64,000 nt of DNA, taken from Persicaria tinctoria (lineage: Eukaryota > Streptophyta > Magnoliopsida > Caryophyllales > Polygonaceae). The stretch is from contig JBANSL010000008.1 in NCBI GenBank assembly GCA_037127255.1, forward strand, positions 2,690,896-2,754,895, given 5' to 3'. The notes under the pieces are model-generated. The model worked only from the letters and a program-made list of their open reading frames with translations. It ran no database searches and was not told the DNA's origin. Below, in pieces: positions 48,170-64,000 of this stretch (the first letter of the stretch is position 1; each line of letters starts with the position of its first letter). The translations under genes and the position numbers were made by a program.

Positions 48170-48320
48170 CTCCTTCCTTCTTCCTCCGTCTTCCTTCTTC
48201 CTTCTTCCTTCCTTCTTCCTTCTTCCTTCTTCTTCGTCTTCCTTCCTTCTTCCTCCTCTGAGACCGAGAGAGAGAGACCCAAAGAGAGAGATGGAGACAG
48301 AAAGAGAGAGAGAGAGCTCG
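48170..48320. repeat. Pyrimidine-rich CTTCCTT tract and GA microsatellite in the MULE leader
   Basis: A run of CTTCCTTCTTCC-type repeats (48170-48258) is followed by GAGAGA repeats (48262-48320). Open frames through it on both strands give low-complexity peptides and are not supported as genes. Confidence 0.85.
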
Positions 48321-48379
48321 AGGCGGCGGTGGCGGCGGAGGCGACAGCGAGGGAGGCGGTGCCGGTGGCGGTGGAGCCG

Positions 48380-51300
48380 ATGGCGGTGGCGGAGGGGCTG
48401 GAGGTGCTGGCGTCGGCGGCGGTGGCGGAAGAGGTTGGTGGTGGTGGGGCGGCGGCTGGCGCCGGCGACGGAGGCCGAGCAGTGGCCGAGGAGGAGGCGG
48501 AACCGCCGCGGAAGCGACGGACCATTGAGGTCTCCCCGATCCCGACTCCACCCGTATGTTATTTTAAATACTTTTTGTTTAATTTATTTTTAGTGTTTGA
48601 AAATATATATAGTTTTTTTATAGTATATATTAAAATGTTTAATAGAATATAGTTTGATAGAATATAATTGAAAATAGATTTTTGGAAATATAGTTTGATA
48701 GATAATATATATTGTTTAATAGAATATAGTTTGATAGAATATAGTTTGATAAAATATAGTTTGATAGAATATGATTGAAAATAGATTTTTTTGATTTATT
48801 TATATATTAAAATGTTTTTTTATAGTATATAGTTTGATAGAAGAGAATATAATTGTAATTTGATAGAATATAATACATAGAAATAAATACTTGAATATAT
48901 TAAAATATATTAAAATATAAAAATATATTGAAAGATAATAAAAAACATTAAAAAAATATTAAAATACTTAAAAATTATTTAATTAACATTTGAATATATT
49001 TAAATATATTAAAATATATTTAAATACTTAAAATATAATATATTTGAATATATTAAAATATATTCAAATATAAAAATATATTGAAAGATAATAAAAAACA
49101 TTAAAAAAATATTAAAATACTTAAAAATTATTTAATTAACATTTGAATATATTTAAATATATTAAAATATATTTAAATACTTCAAATATAATATATTTGA
49201 ATATATTAAAATATATTCAAATATAAAAACATATTGAAATATAATAAAAAACATTAAAAAAATATTAAAATACTTAAAAATTATCGATATTAACATTTGA
49301 ATATATTTAAATATATTTAAATACATCAAAAGACATTAAAATACATTACATTATATTAAAATATACTGAAAAGACATTAATATTCAACTGGATCATAATA
49401 ACAGGCAGGGAGGCTCATGAGGGATGATGGTACCCTTCGGCCTATTAGGTTCGGCGACCGGGCAGCGGTCAGCCAGGTACATGAGTCTACCGCACCCCCC
49501 GAGCAGACAGTCGACGATCTGCTCGCGTCTGTAGAGCGCTTACAGCCGTCGATGGGGACGCCCCCCGTCGACGAGAACGACACCTTCTGGACGGGTATGC
49601 CACCTTGGGATCCTTCCGGCGATGCGACGATGGGGTTGCAGCCTTCCTTAGAGCCCCCTGAGGTTTTGAGTAGCTGCATCACAGACGTAGTTGGTGGGCG
49701 ACGGGCCGACATGGGTAGACCGCCTATTCGGGTTCCATCGACCGTCCCAAAGGCTTCTACATCCGGCACACAGGAGCCCGAGCCTTCGACCTCCGCCACA
49801 CCAGCGGCTGTCTCATTGGGGTCTGCAGATGATGTGATCCCTGATGTCGTTGAGGAGGATCACGACGGTCAGGAGGGGCAGGCTCAGGGCCAGGGGGGCC
49901 CACAGGTAGAGCCCCATCCCATCCCTGCGCAGGCTGCCGCACCGGCTGCGCAGGTCGACCCTTTGTTGCCGCCGGGAGATCTGCTACTGTCTTACCGGCA
50001 TCACCGGGCATACGAGGTGTGGAGAGATCCTACGGTGGAGCTGCCGCTTCTGAAGTTCCACCACCGGGTCAGTGGCGCATGACGGTAACCCATGGTGTTC
50101 ATAACCACGGGCTTTCCACGAGCTTGAAGGGTCACGCCATCGCCGGTCAGATGACAGAGGGGGAAAAGAAGATGGCGAGGTGGATGAAGGAAGTTGGCAC
50201 TCCTCCAAAAACCATTGGGTACGGATTGAGGCAGTTGGATGATACCAGCGTCACGTCAAGGAAGAGCCTTACCAACACGCTCGCCGCGATGGTCGCCGAA
50301 GAAAGAGGTAGTCGGACGATGACCCAGGATACCTTGCACCATCTACGGAAAAGAAGGTACTACTACGACTTCAGACGACATCCGGATGACGACAACGTCT
50401 TGAGTGACCTCTTCCTCGCGCATCCCGACGGGATACGCCTTCTCCGAAGGTTCCATTACGTCATCATAATGGACATCACATACAAAACAAATGCGTAAGT
50501 CACTTATTTACGATTACCTTATTGCACATATAGCCAATTATAACGTATTTTATGTGTAACATATTTACACCTGCAGATATGGGATTCCTTTGTGCGAGAT
50601 GGTCGGGCTCACACCCTCAGGCAATACTTACTGCATCGCCTATGCCTTCATGTCGCAAGAGAACGAAGACACATACGCTTGGGTGTTGCGACAGCTTCAG
50701 ATCTTGCTTGGGAGCGTTCAGCCTCAAGCTATCATGACTGATCGAGAGCTAGGTCTCTTGGCGGCGCTGAATGTTGTCTTCCCCGACGTCCAACTTCTCC
50801 TTTGTTGGTTACACGTGACGAGAAGATGCGAGGAAGCTGCTATGAAGATCACGAAGAATTTAAACCACGCTGGCATCTTTAAGGGCAACTGTTGGGGGCT
50901 GTTCGAATCGAGGTCAGAGGAATCATTCAACCGACGTCGTCGGGCGCTACGAGCTTATTGGCACCCATTCCCAGGTGTGGTGGCGTATTTGGAGTCGGTT
51001 TGGCTTCCATACAGCAGGAGCATAGTTCGGTGCTACGTAGATAATGTCTTCCATCTCGGCACCCGTACGACAAACAGGTACAACCTTACTTCATATCTCC
51101 CATTACAATATGATATAATATCGAATATTTAGTGGTATGCACTTCAATGTGTACAGAGTTGAGGGTCAACACAAGGTTCTGAAGGAGGCACTTCACTCAT
51201 CGACTGGTGACTTCCGCATCGTGATCGATGCAATCCATAGAGTCAATGATTGTCAACTGCATGAGCTGCAAACTGCTTTGGAGATCAACCGATTCAAATG

Positions 51301-52530
51301 ACCAACAGCGGCGTATAAAGTCAACCTTTTCGATGAGGTAAAGACTTTATTCTCCAAAAAGTGCTTCGATTATCTGTACAAGATGTGGCAGGACGTCGTG
51401 AACCAAAAGGTTCCTCCGGTATGCACGGACCGACATTGGAGGGTTTGTTACGGGATCCCTTGTGTCCATGAGATTCAGGCATACGTCAACTCCGGCACTC
51501 CGATACCCGCCGAGGACATCCACCCGTTCTGGATGGATTTGACATGGACTGACCTCGACGACACCCCACTGCCGTATGAGTTGTCATCTTCATATACGGA
51601 TTCCAACGATGTATGCGAGGATGAGCTGCACCCACCCTCATCAGCAAGCATCCGAAGGAAGGGGAGGCCTCGGGGGTCGAGAAATGCCTGCAGAACCAAC
51701 CCGTTGCCATACGAGGAGGTAAGGGAAAGGTTTGCGAGAGAAGAAGTGCGTGCAGCTCGAAATGCTGCTCGGCCTCGTCCACAAGCGACCTCAGCTCGAC
51801 GTGGACGTGATGATGTGTTCGGAGGGTTCAACTGGGGTCGAAACAACGTTGATCCCTTCATGTTAGGTCATATTGAGATGGTGAGGGACACTGTTGGAGA
51901 TGGTCATTGTGGCTACCGTGCTTTGGCGGCTTTGGCATCACCGATCGGCGAGACTGCTTTCCCGGAACTCAAGACGTTACTATGCAATCACTTGGAGGAT
52001 CACGCCGATCTGTACGCCGGTTGTTATACGGGAGAGTACCCATTCCAGCAGTTCGTCGACTACCAGAGATGTGCCGGAGCCACACATGGTGATATGAGAC
52101 GGTGGATAGAGCTTCCCATCATGGGTTTAGTATTTGCGACGGTATATCAGATTCCTCTCGTCGTCCTAGTTTGGCATCATCCGTTCACATGTCTCCCCAT
52201 GATCTCGCCGGCATCTGCTAACAACCCTCCCCAATCAGCAACTCTTGGTGTAGCCTGCATCGGAAACCAAGACCATTTTGCCGCGGTACGACATCAAACG
52301 TCTTTGTTATTACCTATTCATGATTTTCATACATATGTCAATACTCTAACTCTAAATTTTTGTTCTCATAGATCTGGTTGCGTCCTAACGCTCCTCTTCC
52401 GCCGCCTCCACTAGAATGGGTCGAACATCATCATCCGAGCGTCGAAGGATGGGATGCTCCGTTTCAAGCTCAGATTGAGAGATTTAGAGCCTTGCGTGCC
52501 GATGTCGGCCGTCCTTTACTGTTTTCCTAG
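48380..52530 (+). pseudogene. MULE transposase-SWIM-OTU fusion, one frameshift and one stop
   Basis: Proposed pieces: 48380-48553 (weak), 49405-50082, a +1-shifted frame to 50494, 50577-51077, 51157-52285 and 52372-52530. The transposase core has the first catalytic Asp in YVIIMDITYKTN, the second in IMTDRELGLL, LLCWLHV next, and a later Glu region (YLESVWLPYSR). VEGQHKVLKEALHSSTGD is the usual post-catalytic motif. A SWIM-type finger (CYGIPCVHEI) follows. The C-terminal OTU-like domain has DTVGDGHCGYRALAAL (catalytic Asp/Cys) and IGNQDHFAA (catalytic His). An in-frame TGA sits at 51299-51301 and the frame shifts near 50070-50085. The FAR1-like DNA-binding region upstream appears missing. Codon use is GC-rich, unlike the AT-rich surroundings. 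Confidence 0.75.
48890..49345. repeat. Three copies of a 153-bp AT-rich tandem repeat inside the MULE
   Basis: The marker GAAAGATAATAAAAAACATT starts at 48930 and 49083, and a variant (GAAATATAATAAAAAACATT) at 49236, a constant period of 153 bp. The stretch 48600-48890 has a related, shorter repeat (ATAGTTTGATAGAATAT). All of it falls in the proposed first intron of the transposase gene. Confidence 0.85.
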
Positions 52531-52965
52531 ATTGTATTCCACAACTTTATTAAACTTATGAATGTAAACCTTTTTTTCCGTTCCTTGTAACTTTATTCGC
52601 ATATTATCCGAATGAAAACCTTAACAATTCTTGTGTTCTGTTTAATTTGACCCTAAATCCTTCAAATCCACCTTCAATTTTATCAATTAACATTACAAAA
52701 CCTAAACCCTAACCCTACTAAACGCAAAACCCTAACTAGGGTTTGCACGTTGTTAAGGACGTGCAATGTTTAAATAGTGGACGTGCAAATCCTTAATCCG
52801 AATATGCGGTGTATATAGTGGCACCCTTGTTATATGTTCTTTGTTCTCATGATATAGAAACATTATATAAAGATCTTGATAATAGAATGCCATAACCCTA
52901 AATTCCATCTTTCATCATTCTGATAGCAAACAATCAAATCTCACAGGAGACGAGAAACCCTAGCC

Positions 52966-53732
52966 ATGGCATCCTCGGGGAAGGGGGAGGTGGATCCAAT
53001 AACGGGCGATGCGAAGAAGTTGAAGCAGGGAGAAGAGGATAGGGAACAAGTTCTGGAGAAGATGATGGAAGATTTTAAGGCTGAATACGACGAGGACGCC
53101 GATGAGCAAGCTGTCCTGGATCTGGTCGGAAAATTCAAGGATGAGTACAGCGACTATAATAATGAAGCATTGGGGCAAATCCTAATTTATTTGATGTATC
53201 ACCCGCCAGCCGTGATTAGAAACGCGGGCGATAGAGCTCTACAAAGTTGGTATGTGGACTGCGCGGAACTAAATTTCCCCGAAAGAGATCAGAGTTTAGA
53301 TGCAGGTATGTATCTGTGCTCCGATTCCCACGGTCGATTCGATAATCAAATTTCTCGCTTTTTTTGTTTGTTTTGTTGGCTTTGGATTATTCGATCAATT
53401 CAAAATTTCTAGCAATTCGGTTTGTGACTCGATTAAGATTCAAACTTTATAGCAATTCGGTTTGTGAGGTATGTATTCGTGCTCTGATTCCCTGATCGAT
53501 TCAAATCTCTCGCATTTTAATTTTGGTTGTTTGTTTTGTTTGTATGCTTTGTTATTTTTGGCGTTGCATTTGGATGATTCGATCAATTCGAATTTCTAGC
53601 AATTCGTTTTGTGACTTGATTAAGATACAACAGTACTAATAGATTGCAATTGAAATATGTTTGCCTTTTTTAGTGTGTAACCTTACTTGTTGTTGTGCTC
53701 TATCAGTTCGTCCAGCCATTGCTTGGGGCTGA
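52966..53732 (+). CDS. Unrecognised small acidic protein, duplicate A
   Basis: Exon 1 (52966-53305, 113 codons plus one base) starts MASSGKGEVDPITGDAKKLK and ends at GATGCAG/GTATGT. A second exon at 53707-53732 after TATCAG adds VRPAIAWG and a stop, giving 121 residues; that short ending is inferred. The protein has a charged, probably helical N-terminal half (EEDREQVLEKMMEDFKAEYD) and a conserved-looking block YHPPAVIRNAGDRALQSWY with LNFPERDQ. No domain or family was recognised. Duplicate B at 55529 keeps the same exon and splice sites. The 5' leader (GAAACCCTAGCC) is also shared. It lies 130 bp right of the MULE. Confidence 0.6.
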
Positions 53733-54480
53733 TACCAGATTGCCCTTATCAAGATCCATTACCAAAGGGATATGCATCGGCCCCCTCAAGTCTGAGTTCG
53801 TGTTCAAGTCCGAGTCCAAGTCCGAATCCGAGTGATAGACGTACTGATGTTGTAGCTGGTTTGGTATGTGAGGTGATGAGTCTGTACTGGCCGACCCATA
53901 TCTTGTGTTACCACGATCACCTTAATGATTTATATCTGATCAACTTCAGCTGTAGTAGTTTACGGAGTATCATATTTTGGTATGGAATGAGGCATATGCA
54001 GTGAATTGAGTTGTGGCATTCATTACTTGGAAAACACAAACACAATGTTGATGGAGCTCATTCAATTCATGGTAGCTTGAAAGGTTGCCGGGGGCATCAC
54101 CAACCAGTGACTCCCTTGAATGCGTCTGAAAAGCTGGTTTGGTGATAACCAGCCCTAACATCAATCTTAGATGACCCGAAATCGATACTTTTCCTTTCTC
54201 TAACTTTCTTCTAATTTGTTTTCTTTCATTCCTGCTAATCCTTGATTTGAGATACTCACCCTTGGTAGTATTTCACTAGTCTATTATTGGATGCTTTAGG
54301 AATGGGGTGAAAACTGAAAACTTATGTGATGGTCTTGATTTTTATTTACCATGAAGCATCTTTGTCGAGTTGCAAGTGGATTGTACCATGATATCACTTG
54401 AACCATGTTTGCAGCAGTGAGGAAAACAATTGTCAACTAGCTGCTTACCAGTATCAGCATGATTATCAGTACTAAGAAGT
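53733..54480 (+). other. 3' region of duplicate A
   Basis: Transcribed or formerly transcribed DNA homologous to regions after duplicate B and in the relic at 40 kb (GGATGCTTTAGGAATGGG, ATCACTTGAACCATGTTTG). A frame rich in SPSPSPNPS (53687-54004) overlaps the exon 2 region; duplicate B has the corresponding Ser/Pro repeat in a shorter frame, so it is not clearly coding. Confidence 0.4.
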
Positions 54481-54526
54481 TCCTTATTAGCACCAAAAAA
54501 AAAAAAATTGTATCACCATTCACTAG

Positions 54527-55440
54527 GTCTGATATATGAGCCGAGTAGCTCGGGCTCGGCTCGGGCTCGCTCGAATTAGAAAGCGAGCTCGAGTAGGCTC
54601 GGTTGCTCGTTTGTAGGTAAAATTACATTTTTACCCCTAGGTTAAAATTACTTCTAAACCTGTGTCCCGTGTCCGTCCGTCCCCATTGCAGCCTCCACTT
54701 TTCAATCTTGGATCTTAGGCCGCTCCGCCGCTCACTCATTCTCAGGCCTTGCAGCCTCCACTTTTCAATCTTAGATCTTAGGCCGCTCCGCCGCTCACTC
54801 GTTCTCAGGCCAATCCCTCCTCTGTCATTCCGAGTCCAGCAACCGGCGACCCTTGCGTTTCCGGCCTTCTCCTCTAGCTGCCTCCGCGAAAATCTCCCAT
54901 CCGTCGTTGCTGTGTGTAGATCTGGAGCTCGAAGTCCGTCAGGTATAAGTCGTCTCCTCCCTCCTCTTGTCTCGTCTGGTCTCGAGCTATAATCTCGCCG
55001 AGTGAACCAACAGGCAACCGCTAATCTCTCATATCCCCATTGCATGTACTGTCGTATTGGAGTATTGGACTTATCGTTGATAGATCTGGTTATGATCCCC
55101 TTCTCCGATCTCAAACAGGTATTATCTTTTTCTGGTTCCGATCCCCATTGCAGGTATTATCCTTTTATGATTGTCGCCCTAATTTCTCATCTCCCCGCTG
55201 CATTTACAGATCTGTCGACTCTCATCTCTCTGCCCTCTGGTCTCGACCCGAAATGGTGTTTCTAGCTTTGTTATGTCTTTCTCAACACGAACAACAAGGC
55301 GCCCGAGACTGCAACTTCATCCGGAACTAAACGTAGCCGCGCCCAATAAACGACTCAACTCAGAAGGGCAAAATAGGAATGTCATAACCTTATTTAATGC
55401 CTTCTTAACAATGATCACTCATATTATTCCAAAGTTATCG
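54527..55440. other. GC-richer insert between the duplicates
   Basis: This block separates duplicates A and B and has no counterpart in the A-to-downstream alignment. It opens with GCTCGGGCTCGGCTCGGGCT-like repeats seen in decayed plant hAT elements and contains a 63-bp tandem duplication (54688-54750 and 54751-54812, core GCAGCCTCCACTTTTCAATC). No convincing protein; CTCC-rich leader-like sequence follows to 54960. Confidence 0.4.
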
Positions 55441-55528
55441 TTTCTTTACATAAAAACCCTAAAAATCCATCTTTCAGCATTCTGATAGTAAACAATCAAA
55501 TCTCAAAGGAGACAAGAAACCCTAAGCC

Positions 55529-56305
55529 ATGGCGTCCTCGGGGAAGGGGGAGGCGGATCCAATAACGGGCGGTGCGAAGAAGTTGAAGCAGGGAGAAGAG
55601 GATAGGAAACAAATTCTGAAGAAGATGATGGAAGATTTTAAGGCTGAATACGACGAGGACGCCGATGAGCAAGCTGTCCTGGATCTGGTCGGAAAATTCA
55701 AGGATGAGTACAACGGTTCTGATAATGATGCATTGGCGCGAATCCTATATTATTTGATATATCACCCGCCAGCCGTGATTAGAAACGCGGGCGATAGAGC
55801 TCTACAAAGTTGGTATCTTGATTGCGCGGAACTAAATTTCCCCGAAAGAGATCAGAGTTTAGATGCAGGTATGTATCTGTCCTCCGATTCCCATGGTCGA
55901 CTCGATAATCGAATTTCTCGGTTTTTTTGTTTCTTTGTTGGCTTTGGATTATTCGATCAATTCAAAATTTCTAGCAGTTCGGTTTGTGACTTGATTAAGA
56001 TTCAAACTTTATAGCAATTCGGTTTGTTAGGTATGTATTCGTGCTCTGATTTCCCTGATCGATTCAAATATCTCGCATTTTTGGTTGTTTGTTTTGTTTG
56101 TGTGCTTTGTTATTGTTGGAGTTGCATTTGGATTATTCGATCAATTCAAATTTGTAGCAATTCGTTTTGTGACTTGATTAAGACACAACAATAATAAAAG
56201 ATTGCAATTGAAATACACCTGTGTTTGTCTTTTTGAGTCTGTAACCTTACTTTGTTGTTGGTTCTGGGTGCTCGATCAGTTCGACCCGCCACTGCTTGGG
56301 ACTGA
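55529..56305 (+). CDS. Unrecognised small acidic protein, duplicate B
   Basis: Exon 1 (55529-55868) starts MASSGKGEADPITGGAKKLK and exon 2 (56280-56305, after GATCAG) adds VRPATAWD and a stop, for 121 residues as in duplicate A. Differences from A cluster in residues 63-78 (NGSDNDALARILYYLIY versus SDYNNEALGQILIYLMY); elsewhere the two are nearly identical, with no stops or frameshifts and the same splice donor. This pattern suggests both have been under selection until recently. Telo-box-like AAAACCCTAAAAA precedes the leader (about 55455). Function unknown; no family recognised. Confidence 0.6.
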
Positions 56306-57496
56306 TACCAGATTCCCCTTATCAAGATCCATTACCAAAAGGGATATGCGTGGCCCCTCGAGTCCAAGTCCGAGTCTGAGTCGGTAGGGATAGACATACT
56401 GATGCTGTAGCCACTAGCCAGAGTAAAGACAGCGCGGTTAACGAATACTAGTCTTATAATATATGTAAACCGCGACCACCTTAATGATTTCTATCTGATC
56501 GACTTCAGCTGTGTGGTATTTTAATTTAATTTTTTTTTTTGGTGTGGAATGAGTTCTTCGGCATGAATCTTGTATAAATAGGCCGAGCTTCGGTCTATGA
56601 GGCATGACCTATAGAGCATTTCAGCAATGTTAGCATGTTAGCGAGGGTGGAGGCTCATTCAACTCATGGTAGCTTGAAAGGTTGCTCGAGGGAATTACCG
56701 CATTAGCAAGGCCAAAAGGCATTACCACGGACTCCCTTGAATGCGTCCCATAAGCTGTCTTTGCGATGCCCTCCTCAACCACCCTTACGATAACCAACCG
56801 GGCAAACGGTCTAACCCTAACATCTCAGATGATGTTATTGTCATATGCTGCAATTCTACACCATAGGTCCCCATAGTTCATCATCGCTGCAAATGCTACA
56901 ATTTACCTCCTTCATAAGGCCTCGAGACAGGGTCGTGAAAACACCCATTACGGCCTGAAGAAAAAAAGAAACATGCTATCTAGATATACTACAAAAGTAG
57001 CAAAAAATAAGTATGCAAAATTATAAAATAGAGGCACCAAGAGGCCTAGAAGTTGCACAAAAAAATTAGATTCTACTACTTAGATGGCACAACAACTTGA
57101 AAAAGCAACAAATCGAGTGACAGTTAGGGGTAATTACATCCAAATAGGAATTTTACATTCTTTCTTGGAGGATAAAATAATTGGGTAAAAAACAAATTAC
57201 AGTTCCAGTGTTCCACATTTCCCAGCTATCAATTTACAAAATGACTTTGAAGGTGATACGAAAACCACCAGTATGCGAGTACCAACAGGCCTTCGCCTGA
57301 TCTACTATGCAAAAGCGCCATGCTTTTGCGAGTTTCTTCTCCTCTAGGATGTCAATCCATGTGTTGGAATCGAACATCCAAAACCCCCCCAAAAAAAGGA
57401 AAAGTAAAGCCCATCTCAAATGAAAAATACGTAAAAACTTGCTTAATCGTATCAGCAGTCATTTGATTTGTGAGAAATGGATCAGAATGGATTTTC
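56306..57496. other. 3' region of duplicate B and of the convergent kinase gene
   Basis: To about 56730 the DNA is homologous to the 40-kb relic (GTTAGCATGTTAGCGAGGGT, CATGGTAGCTTGAAAGGTTG). The rest, up to the kinase stop codon at 57497, has no supported gene and should hold the kinase 3' untranslated region. Confidence 0.45.
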
Positions 57497-62755
<5,259 letters not shown>

Positions 62756-63560
62756 CCTCGCTCTCCCCCAAAAACTTCCACTAAAATAACTCCCCTTCCC
62801 TAATTAATCTCCCAAAATACCTCTTTTCTACACTTTGCTGATCATAGAGAAGTTCCAAAACCTAACAACTAGCCCCTATCACTAGATGCCGTCCTCTTGG
62901 ATCTTGATGCTCAAGAATAGTGGAGATTTCTCACAATCAACGATCAGCAAATAAAGTTCGAAACTTTCCTTCGTATCTCGAATTTGTGACCTAGAGTGTC
63001 AGGTGAAAAAAATGGATTAATGAACAGCTTCATTAACGAAACCAAATTGTTGAATAAAAAATCAGCCTATTTCATCCAAATCCCCTTAATCGAACAACGA
63101 CATGAAAAATTCATCCCAAACTCGGTAACCTAAAACGAAACAAAAAAAAACGCGGTTTCCACAAATTTACAAGCAACACAGCAGCTAGATCAAAGAAGAA
63201 AAACTGCACAATTATATCCAGTAACCAGATCCAAAATAACGGAAACGCAAAAAGGTAGGTACGAAAAGCTAATAATTAGGGCATCAAAAAAGAATCAACA
63301 GTCGAACAGGAACTTTGAAAAATCCAGGGAAGTGATTGAGAGAGGATGGAATTACCGGGGGGAAATGGAAAGAGAAACGAAGAATTAAAGCGTGAATTCA
63401 AAGGCCGGAGAAAGCAGGAAGAAGAAGAAGAAGAGGACCCGCCAATTTCGGTGGTGGAGGGAGGAAGTGTGTATGTGAATGAAGATTGAGAAACCATGGA
63501 TGACCCCTTTGCATCACCTTCCCCCTCTTTCTCTCCCTCTCTCTCCTTTTCCTCTGTTAC
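62756..63560 (-). promoter_or_regulatory. NDR kinase 5' leader region
   Basis: On the minus strand a CTTCTTCTTCTTCC-rich leader (about 63440-63360) runs into CCCCCG/GTAATT, a plausible leader-intron donor near 63356. An upstream ATG at 63497 opens a 73-codon frame across this region and could be a uORF if transcription starts further out. CT-rich DNA at 63515-63560 may mark the promoter. These points are inferred. Confidence 0.35.
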
Positions 63561-63770
63561 TTTCCTCTTCCATTAATTATTATTTTTATTTATTTATTCA
63601 ATACCTACTTATTATTTGAATTATTTTTTCGATGAAATTCCGGAAGACTAAGGTCTCGGATAAATAAAATAAAATAAACATTTTATGGGAAAATATATAT
63701 TTTTTTGGTAATAATATGCGTGCTATGAACTTTAAGGATACAAAAGGACTTACCCTTCAAATAAATATTA

Positions 63771-64000
63771 CTGCCTCCGTTCGAAAAAACTTGACACTTT
63801 ACTATTCATACACGCTTTTTTAGGAGATAAAAACTATATAAAATATCTAGTTTTTTTAATATTTTTTTTAACAACTTCGTAGTTATTATTAATAAGTACA
63901 AACTTGTTAAAAAAAAATTATAAAAAAATGAATATTTTATATAGTTTTTATCGTTCTAAAAAAGCGTGCATGAATAGTAAACGACAAGTTTTGTCGAACG
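63771..64000. mobile_element. Stowaway-type MITE, cut by the window end
   Basis: CTGCCTCCGTTCGAAAAAAC follows TA at 63769-63770, and the reverse complement of the window's last bases, CGTTCGACAAAACTTGTCGT, matches it. The final few bases of the element lie beyond 64000. Confidence 0.7.

Larger units (their letters stand above)
47956..52826 (+). mobile_element. 4.87-kb Mutator-like element (MULE) with OTU-like domain
   Basis: The left end GTTTCGGCTATATACACCGC and the reverse complement of the right end GGGTGCCACTATATACACCG share CTATATACACCGCA. Nine-base flanks TTGTTATAC (47947-47955) and TTGTTATAT (52827-52835) match at 8 of 9 positions, the MULE target-duplication length. Subterminal GCACGTCCTTAAGGACGTGC-type palindromes recur at both sides (47988-48112 and 52744-52790). 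Inside is a GC-rich coding region for a MULE transposase joined to a SWIM finger and an OTU-like protease domain. The transposase frame has an apparent frameshift and one in-frame stop. Confidence 0.85.

Noticed and set aside
48045..48551. Proline-rich 168-codon minus-strand frame
   Set aside because: Antisense of the GA/CT tract and the GC-rich first exon of the MULE; low-complexity peptide.
49377..49799. 140-codon minus-strand frame
   Set aside because: Antisense shadow of the GC-rich MULE coding block.
52690..52745. Telomere-like CCTAAACCCTAACCC stretch
   Set aside because: Only two to three imperfect units at the MULE right end; not an interstitial telomere array.
53687..54004. 105-codon Ser/Pro-repeat frame after duplicate A
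   Set aside because: The corresponding region in duplicate B is a shorter frame with a different reading; more likely 3' transcribed DNA than a separate gene.
63276..63497. 73-codon frame upstream of the NDR kinase
   Set aside because: Serine-rich, low-complexity and crosses the probable leader-intron donor; kept only as a possible uORF.

Overview
This is nuclear DNA from a flowering plant, almost certainly a eudicot. The genes are intron-rich with GT..AG splice sites, intergenic DNA is very AT-rich, and every recognisable protein is plant-type. The repeat content (RTE-clade LINE tails with a TTG-repeat end, Stowaway and hAT MITEs, initiator-Met-tRNA-primed LTR elements) fits an asterid, but that is inference. 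There is no prokaryotic or organellar signal and no CRISPR.

Layout. 1-6.9 kb is a transposon nest: the 5' part of a minus-strand LINE, a tRNA-type SINE, a non-autonomous LTR element, and a TRIM-like element whose LTR is split by a 1.6-kb inverted-repeat element full of tandem repeats. 7.1-17.0 kb (+) is a complete 14-exon PHO1-type phosphate exporter gene (808 aa). 17.8-21.7 kb (-) encodes a WD40-like protein resembling the Arabidopsis KIN14B-interacting protein At4g14310 (933 aa), with a truncated RTE LINE in intron 1. 23.3-24.5 kb (+) is a plastid fibrillin. 26.6-28.6 kb (+) is glycolipid transfer protein GLTP1 (202 aa), followed by a ROP-interactive CRIB protein at 29.8-31.3 kb (+, 122 aa). 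32.0-33.7 kb (+) is ribosomal protein eL14 (133 aa). 35.0-38.3 kb (-) holds two single-exon C2H2 zinc-finger genes with C-terminal EAR motifs.

38-57 kb is accessory DNA: MITEs, a broken plant-mobile-domain gene, diverged local duplications, a 4.87-kb Mutator-like element (MULE) carrying transposase, SWIM finger and an OTU protease-like domain inside matching terminal repeats and 9-bp target duplications, and a recent duplicate pair of an unrecognised small gene with a third decayed relative at 40 kb. 57.5-62.8 kb (-) is a complete 13-exon NDR-type AGC kinase (546 aa).

The host genes do not form one pathway. They cover phosphate export, lipid transfer, ROP GTPase signalling, translation, plastid lipid structures and NDR/MOB signalling. 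The order GLTP1-RIC matches my memory of the Arabidopsis neighbours At2g33470-At2g33460. The most unusual items are the MULE-OTU element, the unrecognised duplicated gene, the nested TRIM/inverted-repeat insertion and the C2H2-EAR pair. Exon borders were placed by hand from splice sites, frame continuity and family resemblance; no alignment was run.
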